NCBI GenBank assembly: GCA_905250075.1 | Contig: CAJNOP010000405.1 | Location: 62,001 to 126,000 of the forward strand | Origin: Rotaria sp. Silwood1 | Taxonomy: Eukaryota; Rotifera; Eurotatoria; Philodinida; Philodinidae | Length of the DNA: 64,000 bases | Direction of reading: 5' to 3' | Part shown: positions 23,983-35,962 of the stretch, piece by piece | Layout: every line of letters starts with the position of its first letter | Numbering within the stretch: the first letter of the stretch is position 1 | Notes under the pieces: model-generated | What the model saw: only the letters and a program-made list of their open reading frames with translations | Told to the model about the DNA's origin: nothing | Databases searched by the model: none | Program-made: the position numbers and the translations under genes

Positions 23983-26900
23983 TTAAGTTTTACTTTTTAT
24001 TTCTGTAGTTATTGTTGATGTCGGAGTCCATTGTTGTTGATGTCGTGAAATTATGAGATTCATAGAAGAACTGTTCATTGTAGATAAATCATTCGAAGAT
24101 GAATTTGATGACTGATTTATATTTGTTGATGGTGATAATGGTGTTGATATTATTTTACGACTACGACGTGATGAAACACGTGTAGGAGTAGGACTTTCAA
24201 TCTTAGAAGAATTCGTTGATTGTTGAGGAGATAAACGACTAAAAACAAAAAACATTTTTTAGTAAAGATTGATTTGTAGAATTCAGAAACGCTCGTTCAT
24301 TGACTGCATTACACTTTTGCCTGTCCACAGTGAGCAACCAGGCGGACATGAACGAAAGTATTCTTTTCCAAAGTTTAAATATTAGAATAAATACATCTAA
24401 GATTAGTCTATCTTGCCTTGAAATAAAACTTCCAGAAATTAAGGAGAACTCTGGAAAACTTCATTTTTATAAAATTGCTCATAAATCGCTATCTCTACAC
24501 AAAGTTAATTCATCGACCAGCTTAACGGAAATATTTAAAAAGAAAAACTATCCAAAACGAATGATTACTCTATCGAGTTCATTGTGATAAAAAAATGATT
24601 TTGATTGGACTCAAATTGAACACGAAAAAACTGGATTATCGGGCTAAAAGTCGGTCCGAAAATTGGTCATTCCGTATTTTACAAACCCTACAAAGAGTTT
24701 AAGTCCGATTGACCTCGAACTTTTACCAATTATTCTTCTACATGTGATCTATCGTTGGACATAGCGCAACCTCGTGCCAACGAATACGGGCTGTGCTAGA
24801 GGTCTTCCAAAAATCCAGGTTTTTGCCACTAAATCTCTCTTTTCCCAATTATAGCAGAGTTGTGGTACAAAACCAAAGTGATATTCGGAATCAGCTTGTC
24901 GAGTTGCATCGGATCATATATAACAATAAGTATTTTTCGAAAAAAAAAATTTGGGTCTTTTGCTGGATATCACTCCGAAAATTGGTCATCACGTATTTTG
25001 TTAACCCTACAAACAGATTAAGTCCAATTGATCTGAAATTTTTACCGATTATTTTTCTACATGTGATATATTGTTGGACTTAGCGCCATCTCGCGCCAAT
25101 GAACCAAGGCTGTGCTAGAAGTTTTCCAGAAATCCAGGCTTCTGCCCCTGAATTCCTATTTTCTCGATTCCGATAGCATTGTATCACAAAATGAATATGA
25201 TATTCGGAATCAGCGAGCAAAACTGCATCGGATGATGTATGACACAAGACATTTTCTACCAAAAAAATTTTTTCGTAAATCTGGGCAAGGGTTCCCCTCA
25301 GGTGTTTCACCCCGAGAATTTTTTTTTCAAAAAATGCTTTGTTTTCGTAAATTCGATTTTCTAAGTAATATACAAACATTTCTGAGTAGTGGCAACCCGT
25401 TTCAGAGCACAATAGTTACATGTCCGCCTGCTTCATGAAAGTTGCCCACTGTGCTGTCCTAAGAATATCATGGACGTGGATATTTTTGGAAATAGCTCAA
25501 GAATGGAAAGAGTTGCGACTTTCGCCATTTGAAAGAGAAAACTTAGAAACATCAAGATACTTGATTGGTCAACAAGAAAATCTTCTGAAGTTATTTTCCT
25601 TTCGATTCAGAAAAGTGACTAGCGTCTGTTTTTATCATTTGTTACGAGTAGGAGAATTGTAAAAGCTCGACTGAAACTTTACATTCATTATATTTTTTTT
25701 CTTTTAGGAACAAAATGTATGTTACACAGTGTGCCCGGCGTCCCCCGAAAATCGAGTTCGCCCTTCCGAGACTTGTGATAATCGTGCTACGAATACATGG
25801 CTTCCCCCCGGAAAACAATTTTTCGCCCCTCCGGAGAAAAAATCCTGGATAAAACACTGATATTACAATAACAGAAAAATCTTTACCTGCTACTTGAAGG
25901 TCGACCACGTTTTCCTTTGATAGTTAATATGGGTGAGTGTGGTGGAGGAGTAGGTGTTGGTATAGGTGGATCACACACTGAACATTGCCATGAACCATCT
26001 GGAATGGTTTCAAGGCCAACACAATAAGTATGATAACCACGATCACATCTATCACAAAACATCATATTAGCCTAAAATGAAATAATTCTATATAAAATAT
26101 TCGTTTATTTATTTTATTTATTTATTTGAAATCTTACTTCATCATGTGTTTTATTACATTTTGCACAACTTTTACAATCAATACATTGCCATGAATATGT
26201 TTTAATTATAGTTAATATATCATTATTAACTTCAAGACAAGTTGGATGAAAATGATGTTGACAACTAGTACATGTAACTAATTCTTCATCATGTTCATCT
26301 TGTGTTAATTTACATGTATGACATATATTTATATGATTAGAAATTGTCGTTGATATTTTATTTAAACGAGATGATAATATAGTATTATTACTAATTCCAT
26401 TGACTATAAGAGATGATTGTGGTGTGGATGGACGTTGTTGAATTGAACTATTTGTAAGACTAGAACGAATTATTGAATAACTTTCATCTTCTTCATCACT
26501 TGATGTAATCTAAATAAAAAAAAAAAATATATTTCTATTAGAAATTCATTATTAATCTTTTAAATATTTTTTTTTTATAAATTTCATCTAATCTCAAAAA
26601 CAAAAAAAAATGGAATATTTAATATTGATAAGAAAATAAAAATTTATTTTTAGTATATATGTATCATACTTATCTAATCTCTCTTTTATTTCACCTATAT
26701 AAAAAATATTTAAGACTATAATGAAAAAAAAAAAAAAATCTAAATTTACTTGTTGTGAAAATCGTTCCGTATGAATAAATGAAAGTGGTTTAGGATAATA
26801 ATAAAATGCTGTATTAATTGGCATATATTTTAATTCATCGGATGTATATTTTTTATAAGAATCTTGATATTGTCCAGGTAAAAGTGCTAATGGATAAGAA

Positions 26901-28131
26901 CCAATTTTTGTTAAATAAGACGGTAAACGTAATTGTCTATTTGCAGGATAATGTATTTGCTATATGACACATATATATAAAGAAAACAAAATTCAATTGA
27001 TCAAAAAAAAAACAAACCATAGTTTGAAGATCAAAACATGCTTTACGATCTTGAAGTCGTTCACGTTGTAATTGTGTATTATAATCAACTGTTGAACGTA
27101 ATAAATCTTGTCGAAATTTCTTTAGAAAAAAGAACACATAACATTTAATATCGAATTCTAATATAGACGATACAAAAAAAAAAAAAAGTCACATACAGAA
27201 ACTCGATTTTTATCTAGATTATCAAATGAATTAATTGTTTGAGTATTAGATGTTGATATGGATGATTGATTTATATTTGATATAGATAAAACTGATGATA
27301 CAGTACCATTCTTATTACTTCCAACAAGTGAACGACGTTTTTGTTGCCATACATGATTAAATTGCTAAAAAAAAGTCATTTTTTTCATAAAAATCAGTTA
27401 TAAGAGGGAAATTTGCAAAATTATTCATTATTAGAAATTATTTTTGTATTCGAATTCTATATAAAAGATAAATTGTAATAGAATGAATTTTCTTACATGA
27501 CATTTTTCTGGATAATCAATTGACATAAGTTCTAAAACTTCATCAAGTTTAAGTGCTGTTAAACCAAGATCACATTGTGTTTCTGTAACAACATTTTGAG
27601 ATTTTAAATATTCTCGTTCATGTAAATCAACAATACGTCGATAAATATCTATTAATAATAAAAAATTTTGTTTTTTGATTTACCAAAAACAAAAACTATA
27701 CCAGGATATTTTCGTTTAAATGATTTAAGAGATAAATAATCACATATTTGTTCTTGTAATACATGTAAATCAGCATGTGGTTCACCTGTTGGCCATCTAT
27801 AGATATGTAATTTATCAGCAGATAAATGACGCCTAAGACAAAAAGAGTTCAATTTTTTTTTTGTTTTCAAAAAACAAAAAAAAACAAACCCTAAACTTTG
27901 ATCAATATCAGTTGTTGTTCGTTTTTTTCGACTTTTTTTAATTGATATATCTGTATTTGTATGTGAATGATTACTTTCATTATTATCATCTCGTGTTAAA
28001 CTTGGTGATCGACTACGTTTAAAAGATTTATTTGTTGATTCTGTATGATTATAAATAATATGATTATTAATTGAAGGTAAAATAACAACATCAGATGATG
28101 TTGATACTGATGAATGAATTGAACTATTCAT
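23983..28131 (-). CDS. PHF10: PHF10/BAF45a, PBAF chromatin-remodelling subunit
   Basis: Subunit of the PBAF SWI/SNF complex that reads histone tails. After a low-complexity N-terminus rich in Ser and Asn comes the SAY domain: [55 protein letters not shown]. Then come [20 protein letters not shown] and a double PHD finger encoded at about 25970-26340. The PHD cysteine/histidine ladder includes [42 protein letters not shown] and WQCSVC. A proline-threonine linker and a GRGRP-like basic stretch (KGKRGRP) follow. The last exon (23983-24238) is joined across a 1648-bp intron, giving a Ser/Thr-rich tail that ends TEIKSKT. The start is the ATG at 28131. It is divergent from TMEM107. Confidence 0.93.
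24239..25886. mobile_element. repeat-filled long intron of PHF10
   Basis: This 1648-bp intron holds a head-to-tail duplication of about 318 bp (roughly 24650-24967 and 24968-25275). The marker phrases GGCTGTGCTAG at 24790 and 25108 and GATATTCGGAATCAGC in both copies show it. Inverted ends bracket the block: CACAGTGAGCAAC plus CAGGCGGACATG at about 24325-24354, and their reverse complement at 25424-25463. This looks like a decayed non-autonomous transposon with an internal tandem duplication. A further GC-rich patch (25715-25850) starts CACAGTGTGCCC and may be part of a related element. No transposase motif is present. Confidence 0.65.
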
Positions 28132-28500
28132 CAATTAATCTAAACTTAAAAAAAAAACAGTGTTTTCTTTTTTTTTGCCCTTCAATAAACGAGATACTGT
28201 TGTCGGTACCATTTGGAACTTATTCTAACCTCGATAAACATAATTTTTAAGTTACACAAAAAAAAAAAATCATCAAAATTAATTAAAAATTTTATTTATT
28301 GAGAAATTTATTTCTTTTTTTTTTTATATATTTTATTTCGAGATTAAGAGATATAGAGGACGTTAGAGAAGTACTCTTTTTTTTTTTTCTTTCCTTTTAT
28401 AAATACATTGATTGTAGTGCAAATTGAATCATAATTCTGTACTTATAAATAAACTGAAAAAAAATATTGCTATAGTTATTTTGATTAAACTAAGACGAAG
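28132..28500. promoter_or_regulatory. bidirectional promoter region, PHF10 / TMEM107
   Basis: Only 369 bp separate the two divergent start codons. The region is AT-rich with long A/T runs. It must contain the start sites and 5' UTRs of both genes, so shared control is likely. I see no specific binding site I would defend. Confidence 0.6.
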
Positions 28501-29135
28501 ATGTTACAACACCATGGTAGTCGTTTAATAGATTCACCAAATTTTCAACAATTATATACAAGTCGTTTTGTACCTTTATTTATACATTTAATTCTTTTAA
28601 TACTAATTTTTGCTTTTCGTGTAAGTTATCAAGAAAAAAAGTGTCCTTAGGTGACTTCTTTCTATTTTGATTGGTGTACATATTGTGTTTTTGTCTTTAA
28701 AGGAAGATCTAATTAATGATACTAGTACGAATAAATATATTTGGTAAGTTTATTTAGAATTTATAAAATTTATTGATTTGTTCTTTTGTTATGATAATTA
28801 AAAAAAAAAACAATAGGTCGGATGCTTGGACTGGTGCATCACTTGGTTTAGTGATTATTGAAATGGTTTTATCTCTAGCGGGTTTTTCAATATTTCGACA
28901 TTATTCTATTATATTTTGTAAGAAAAATAATGATTTTATTTATTAATCTTGTTTTTTTTTGTTCATAGCAATTGTATTACATTCAACAGCTTGTGTTGTT
29001 CTAAGCGCATATTTTATGTCGGATATGGATATTCGTACGGGTTTACCATATTTATTATTTTTTTGTACATTTTTACCATTGATTATTGAATTAATCAGTT
29101 GGCTTGAATTATTTGCATGCAACAAAAAACTATGA
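28501..29135 (+). CDS. TMEM107: TMEM107-like ciliary transition-zone membrane protein
   Basis: TMEM107 helps build the ciliary transition zone with the MKS module and controls ciliary membrane composition. Exons 28501-28620, 28703-28743, 28817-28917 and 28969-29135 give a protein of about 142 residues, the family length. Four hydrophobic segments are visible: SRFVPLFIHLILLILIFAF; TGASLGLVIIEMVLSLAGF; IVLHSTACVVLSAYF; and LLFFCTFLPLIIELISWLEL. The N-terminal SRFVPLFIHL matches SRFLTLLAHL of the vertebrate protein, as does the spacing of the helices and the lysine-containing C-terminus. The match is by pattern and topology rather than long identity. Confidence 0.75.
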
Positions 29136-29268
29136 TTTGTTTTTTTTTTTTTAATTAGTTTGATTTATATGTAGTTCCGTCCATTGAATATATATATATA
29201 TATCAATTTAATGCCATTAGAATGTGTTTTTAACCTATAGATATTTACGTTTGTCTAACTTTTAGAGG

Positions 29269-29718
29269 ATGGCTACAAGTATGCTTTCTTCTCGTTCATC
29301 AGTTCCACCTACTGATGTATCAACATTAAATTCTTATGGTGCCTTATCTGATTCTAATGATATTGAAGTATTACCATCAACAACAATTATTAATTCAACA
29401 ACAATGCATAATAATGAATCTGAATCTCCTATATCAACTCATTATCAATCTCGAAAAACATCTTGTTTACAACCTCAACAATCAGAAACATTATTTGCTA
29501 TATTTTTATTTACACTTGGTCTTAGTTTATTAATTTATGTTATTATTTCATATTGGTTTACACATAGTCAAATATCTCCAATAATTATATTCATATGTGG
29601 TTTACTATGTTTTATACCGGGTTGTTATTATTTAATTGAACATTATTCTTTTATATTTCGATGTCAACGAAATCATCATCGACGTTTACAAATAAATGAT
29701 CAAAATGAAATTGTTTAA
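29269..29718 (+). CDS. TMEM134/TMEM230-family two-pass membrane protein
   Basis: A single-exon coding region of 149 residues. The first 75 are Ser/Thr/Asn-rich and probably cytosolic. Two membrane segments follow (LFAIFLFTLGLSLLIYVIISYWF and a second ending IIFICGLLCFIPGCYYLIEHY). The short loop and the closing motif FIPG-x-Y-x-L match the DUF872 family (TMEM134, TMEM230), where FVPG or FIPGFYHL stands in the same place. Members are linked to secretory and vesicle traffic. The tail is basic and His-rich. An AG acceptor-like TTTTAG just before the ATG suggests a 5' UTR intron. Which of the two family members it corresponds to is unclear. Confidence 0.6.
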   Translation: MATSMLSSRSSVPPTDVSTLNSYGALSDSNDIEVLPSTTIINSTTMHNNESESPISTHYQSRKTSCLQPQQSETLFAIFLFTLGLSLLIYVIISYWFTHSQISPIIIFICGLLCFIPGCYYLIEHYSFIFRCQRNHHRRLQINDQNEIV

Positions 29719-29977
29719 CGAAAAATCTAAGTTTAAAATTTCTTATTCATAATATTATTTCTTTAATATATATATACATATAATACATACATACATATTC
29801 ATCTTATTTTATTCAGATATACAAAAATATACACAAACAAATGTTTTTTTTTTGATTTTATTTTATTCATTTTTACTTCATTGTATATATATAAAAAAAA
29901 TTTTTTTTTTCTTTTTTTCTTGAAGACACAACAAAACGAAAAGCAATATATTTTTTCTGTATATATATATTTTTTAG

Positions 29978-32900
29978 ATGAGTGCAACAAATTTTAATAC
30001 AGATTTATTTCGAGATCTAACATTTGATCTTTTATCGGGTATTTCACAAGATTCAACAAAATTCGATGAATTAAGTGATGCTTATCTGAATAAAATTCAT
30101 GAACGTACAGATGGTGATAATTTAAGACAATATACAAGAGAAATTTATGAGAAAATTCTTTGTAAGAAAAAAAAACAAAAAAAGAAAGAATAAATAAAAT
30201 ATAAATTTATTAAATTATTATTTAGCTTTACAAATTGTACAATCACATTCAGGAGTTCAATTAAGAGATTTATTTCATGAAAAAATTATCGTAGTTTATT
30301 TTTGGGCATTTTCTAATGTTCATTCTTCACATACGATGCAAAGAATTATTGGTATTGATAAACGATATTCTACTGCCGGTGTAAGTTATTTCAAATAGAA
30401 TTGAATAATATATAATTTCATATATCATATAGATTTATATAGAATACTATTAAAACAGTTTTGACTCATTTCATTAATACTTTTGAGCAAAAGGAAAATA
30501 TTTCACGAGAATCGAAATAAAATTGTTTTATAAAACTGACAAAGGTCATTGAGTACGTTTCCATAGTAACCGAGGGTAGTAAGTGCTAGACTATTTTTCA
30601 GAGTTATTTAGCAATATGGCAAAGATGCACTGAATGGCATTAACAATAAGACTTTGATTGTTTTAAAATATTTCAAGTTCTTTTTTGAAATTTGAATGAT
30701 TGAAATACATTTGTCAATTTTGTAAATAGCGCAGTTTTTTATTTTGTGCATAGATGAAAATTTTGTATTCAATACGTCAATAGTGATATATTGATTTGCT
30801 ATTTAGATATAATGAATATGTATTAATAAGATTTTTTTTTGTCAGTTAAATCAATTGTTAGAATAATAATATTATTATTAAATTAAGAAATACAATGAGC
30901 AAATGAAAACAAATTGTATTCATACGACAGATCACTAGAGACTTTTCATTTAGCATATTTTCTATTAGTATAATGAAGAAAATTAAATATAAATCATAAA
31001 AGAAAGATTTCATTGTTTTTATTTTATTTTTTCTTTACTATTTCAAGGTTTCTATTATTGGTGTTCATTCTCCAAAATATGAACATGAAAAAAATAAAAC
31101 AAATGTTCGACATGCTATTGAAGAACAATCAATTCCATTTGCAGTTGTTAATGATAATAATTTACAAGTATGGAAACAAATCAATGGTCAAGTATTACCA
31201 ACAGCATTTATTTTTGGACCTGATTCATTACCAATATTTGTATTTGAAGGAGAAAATCATGTACAACATTTAGAATTATTTCTTGTACCTGTACTTTCTT
31301 TTTATAAATCAAGTGTACGTGCATCATCAAATAATACATTATCAATTAAAACTTCACCAGAAGATTTACCTGATACTAGTACACGTAAAGATAAATTTTT
31401 TTTTGTTTATTTTTAATCTTTGTAAAAATTAAATTTTTATAATTAAAAATAGCTTCAAAAACAATGAAATTTACATATCCAAGTCATATATGTATAACTT
31501 CTAGTGGACATTTATGTATTTCATTTACGGGTTCAAATCAATTAATTTATTGTGAAGTTGATGGAAAAGTTCTTGTAAATTTATTTCTAAAGATTTTTTT
31601 TTTTTTTAAATATATTAATCAAAATTTTTTCAAAATAGGATATTGTTGGTACTGGTCATGCTGGTATGGCTGATGGTGATATACCACAATGTGAATTTGA
31701 TTCACCACATGGTCTTGTAGAATATAATAATTGTATTTATATTGCTGATACAAATAATCATGCAATTCGTGTGGTATGAAAATAATGTGACAAAAAGAAA
31801 AAAACATTTTTTTTGTTTTTTTTTCTTGTGATTAAAATTATGTTTAGTTTGAACCTAATTCACGTCGAGTAATTACATTGATTGGTACTGGTCGATTAGG
31901 AACAGATAAAATTGGTGGTCTTAAACGAAGTCAACAACCTATTGCTTCACCATGGGATTTATGTCTTACAGAATCACCATGTAAGATTTATTTTTTTAGA
32001 CAAAAAATGACAGATTATAATATAACAAGTGTCGTAGATTATAGAACAAAATTTAAAATGTTAATATGTAATCATCGATCTGTGATAGTCAGAAGAAAAA
32101 AAAATTCGTTAAAACCATGCAAATTTTTATTAAATGTGTTTTTGCTGAAATTTCAAACATACCATAATATTCAGAATTAAATCCTATATCTGACAGTGCG
32201 ATAACGATTGTTTCATATATGAAATCTTACATGTTGTTTTCAAAATGTATATAAAAATACCACTAGGAAGTCGTTCTAAGTGTTTTTCTTTATGAAAGAC
32301 AGAACGAGGAACCGTTTATTATCACGATATTTCAAATAACATATTATCTAATGATATTATGTTTTTTTTCTACTAGTCGATCATAAATTAGTATTACTTA
32401 TTTCAATGGCTGGTCAAAATCAAATATGGGCATATGCTTTTGAAGAAACTCAATGGTGGAATGATGTGTATGTGAAATATAAAATAATCTTTTATTTAAT
32501 CGTATTTGTTTTTGTTATCATATAGTATATTACAAAAAAATTCATGTTCAGCAATAATTGGAAGTGGTACTGAAGAAAATCGAAATAGCACTGAACCTAT
32601 GAGTGCTGGTTTAGCAGCTCCACATGGTATTTGTAATGGTATAATGAATAAAGAACCAGTATTATTTATTGCTGATAGTGATAGTTCAACTATACGTGTT
32701 GTTACACTTCACAATGGACATGTTGCTAATTTAGTTGGTGGTGATGCTGATCCAACAGTATGAGAAACAGAAAAAAAAATTATATTTTAAAAATTGAATT
32801 CTTTTTTTTTTTGTTTGAAATAGAATCTTTCAGCATTTGGTGATCTTGATGGTAGTGGTTATAATGCAAAATTACAACATCCAGTTGGTATTTCATTTCA

Positions 32901-33727
32901 TTATCCATCATCAAAATTATATATAACAGATACATATAATAATAAATTGAAATATGTCGATATGAAAACTTTAATTTGTGCAAGTTATTTTGTAACAGAT
33001 ACAGATAGAAAAAAACAACGTGGTGAAACAAATTCAGCTAAATTTAATGAACCATATGGTATAGCTATATTTGAACATTTTATGTATATTGCTGATAAAA
33101 ATAATTCACATATTAAACGAATTGATCTTGATCAAGGAACAATTGTTCGAGTAAATATATTTTAAATTTTATGTTATCAAATCCTCTTCTTTTTTTTTTA
33201 AATGTTCCGATATGAAAACTTATATTTTCGATTTCATAATTTGATATAAATTCATGAATTTATATAATTTATTTTTATTTTGTTTTATATTTCTAGCATC
33301 GATTTGATTTAAGGGAAACATTGAATGAAGAACGTTCATTCGGTTCGAAACAAGCTTATTTAACTATTGCTCTAGCTGATCCACTTCAATTACGTGATGG
33401 TAATGCTGGTACATGGATTATTGAAGATGAAGGTAAAATAATAAAAAAAAAAATTAAATTATTATTATAAAATCTAATATATTATAAATTTTGATAGATG
33501 GTTTTAAAATATGTGATGGTGAATTAACAAGTCATACATCTGATCAAATACTTTTAGATTATGTTCCACGTGATAAACAAGTAGCTCATCTTAAATATGA
33601 ATTAATGGTATGTCAAGATGAAACATGTTCAATGATGAATGGTGTAGTTCAACCAACTAATCAAACAGATTCAATTATTGAATTTACCATTAAAATTGAT
33701 CAAAGAGAAACAACAAACTCCGACTAG
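29978..33727 (+). CDS. NHLRC2: NHLRC2-like protein (thioredoxin-like plus NHL propeller)
   Basis: Eleven exons: 29978-30161, 30226-30380, 31048-31384, 31453-31574, 31639-31773, 31848-31980, 32377-32467, 32526-32757, 32824-33150, 33297-33432 and 33499-33727. The N-terminal thioredoxin-like domain runs from LRDLFHEKIIVVYFWAF through VSIIGVHSPKYEHEK. The NHL beta-propeller repeats follow: FDSPHGLVEYNNCIYIADTN, GTDKIGGLKRSQQPIASPWD, SGTEENRN, LFIADSDSSTIRVV, NLSAFGDLDG, AKLQHPVGISF and FNEPYGIAIF. The C-terminal beta domain ends at 33727. Human NHLRC2 is linked to redox control and tissue fibrosis. The CCINC motif of the vertebrate thioredoxin-like domain is here SNVHS, so both redox cysteines are missing. 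Introns 2 (667 bp) and 6 (396 bp) are long. Confidence 0.92.
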
Positions 33728-35962
33728 TCATGGTTTCTTTTTTTCTATTTATAAACCTGCAAATGTTCATGTTTTAATTTTTCTCATGTTTAATCTCGCA
33801 TAGCATTGCATTGCATAAAAAAATCCCAATTGAAAGAAAATACATCAAATTTAATGTATTCGAAAAATCAGATGTACATAAAAGAGTTAACTTTTTATTG
33901 TTAGATTATATTATGTATTCGTTCTTGGATTGGATTAGATAAAAAAAAATTAACATTGTCATCTAAATTTTGATTTTTTGTTTTTTTCAATAAATTACAT
34001 TGTTGTGTATAAGATGCTTTAATAACTATCCTGAAATCTTGTCAGATTTCAAAAAGAAAGTTTGATTCGTTTTGTTTTTATGCATTGTAATTGTATCTAT
34101 GTTAATTAGTAAATAAAATTATTTGCGAAAAAAAGAAAAACACATTGATTACAAGCTTTGGATATTTACTATCTGAAAACTTTTATTGATTATAATTTTT
34201 ATAATCTTCTTATGCTTTAAGAATCATTGTATGATATCGTTGTAAAGGAAAAAGAGATTCTAATACGTTCAATATTATTAGATCTACATTATGGTAAGAA
34301 ATTACAGAATTGTTCAGAGCATAACTCGAAGGATTCTGTTGATACTTTAAAACTATATTTATTTTTGTTACCATCGAAATTATTTCATCAGCAAAGATTT
34401 AAACCAATAATAGAAGTTTTGCTATTCACAGATTTATTTGATAGAAACAAAGAATTGTAAAAATCTTCCTGTCATGCAATTATTTTATTTAATGAAGGAA
34501 TCAAAACATGAAAATGACTTCTAATAAAATATTTTACCATTTAAGTCATTAATAATTAATTTGATGTTTCAAATGAACGAAATTATCGTTATTAAGAAAT
34601 AGTATATATAATTGAGAAACGATACTTAGATAAATTCGAAAAAAATGAAGTGAATAAAGAAAAGAAATAGTATTCATTTTATTTCATGAATTATTTGGGA
34701 TGTGAATGTACAACTAGATTAACAGTAGACATGCCCATACCCAATGAAAAGAAGATATTATGCGAAGAAACATAGAAGAGAATATAACCGAGGAAATGTA
34801 AGAGAATATTGACCCATGAAATCGATGATAATTTCATAATCATAATCAGAAACATACTGAATTATACTTTTCAACTTCGGTTCTAACTTCGACTCAGAAA
34901 AATTTTCTTCTGAATTATCGAAATCTTCCATGTTCGGCAGTATTATGTAATTAGTTTAAGATTAGTGTGCTATGACAAATGGTATCGGACATGACTATTG
35001 TGAGCGAACAAATATTTTTGTGTTAGAGATTAAACAGAAAAGCTAAAATAAAATGAAACTTTCGCATATTTTTATTTATCTAAAATGCTTGGAATGACAA
35101 TGCAGATTTTATCCCGAGAAGAGACTCTAAATTTAATTAGAAAAAAGATGATTGTTTTCCATAAATTCCATAAAAAAATCTATAAAATACAAATAGTAAT
35201 TCGGATAATTTCTATCAAGTTATCTTGCACAAAATAAAACGGTAGAAAGATTTTCGGAGTTGCTATAATTCATATCATTTTCGATTTCGACTCCATCGGA
35301 GTCACTTCTATGGTGCCCTTTCAATTTTTAAAACAAATGAATATTCGTTGTGTGATTTATTAATTAAACTATAATTTGTCGACAAAACGAAACTAAACTA
35401 TATAAAAGTATAAAATCTTATATATTTTTAAATTGTCGTAAAACTGAGAGTAAAACATAGAACAATTAATACTCTTTTAATTTCTCTGGCTTTTTAATAA
35501 ACGTTTTCATTCGAAAACAATCGATATTATTTATGCAAAAATTGTCAAACAATTAATCAATAACATTAGGGCTTAGAACGAATAAATGCACTTATATTAT
35601 GCAGAAATAAGAAAATACAGAACTGAAATGACCAGTTGTCCAATATTATTTCTACAAATATTGGGTAAATATATAAACATATTGATCCTGAACTATTAAA
35701 GTATGAATTCTAACAAAGACAAACAACGAATTCAACATATTATTTTCTGTATTACAATGTAAAGAAAAAAGATTTTGTTAAGTGTTCATCCACAAATAGA
35801 AGAAAAAGAAACAAACAATACCATTTTTTCATGTATCCGGTGGTCATCAATTGAGATCCTCGAAAAACACTTCATTGGTCCCACTGACGACATCGGTCAA
35901 ATAGATGAAATGCTCATAGCTATACAAATATTCATAGTTATAAATTAAACAAAAATAGAGAG
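33728..35962. other. intergenic, no gene recognised
   Basis: Open AT-rich sequence of 2.2 kb. A 77-codon frame (34227-34460) and a short acidic frame on the minus strand near 34760-34930 (MEDFDNSEENF...) are present. Neither shows a family motif or supporting splice structure. I see no RNA gene. Confidence 0.5.
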
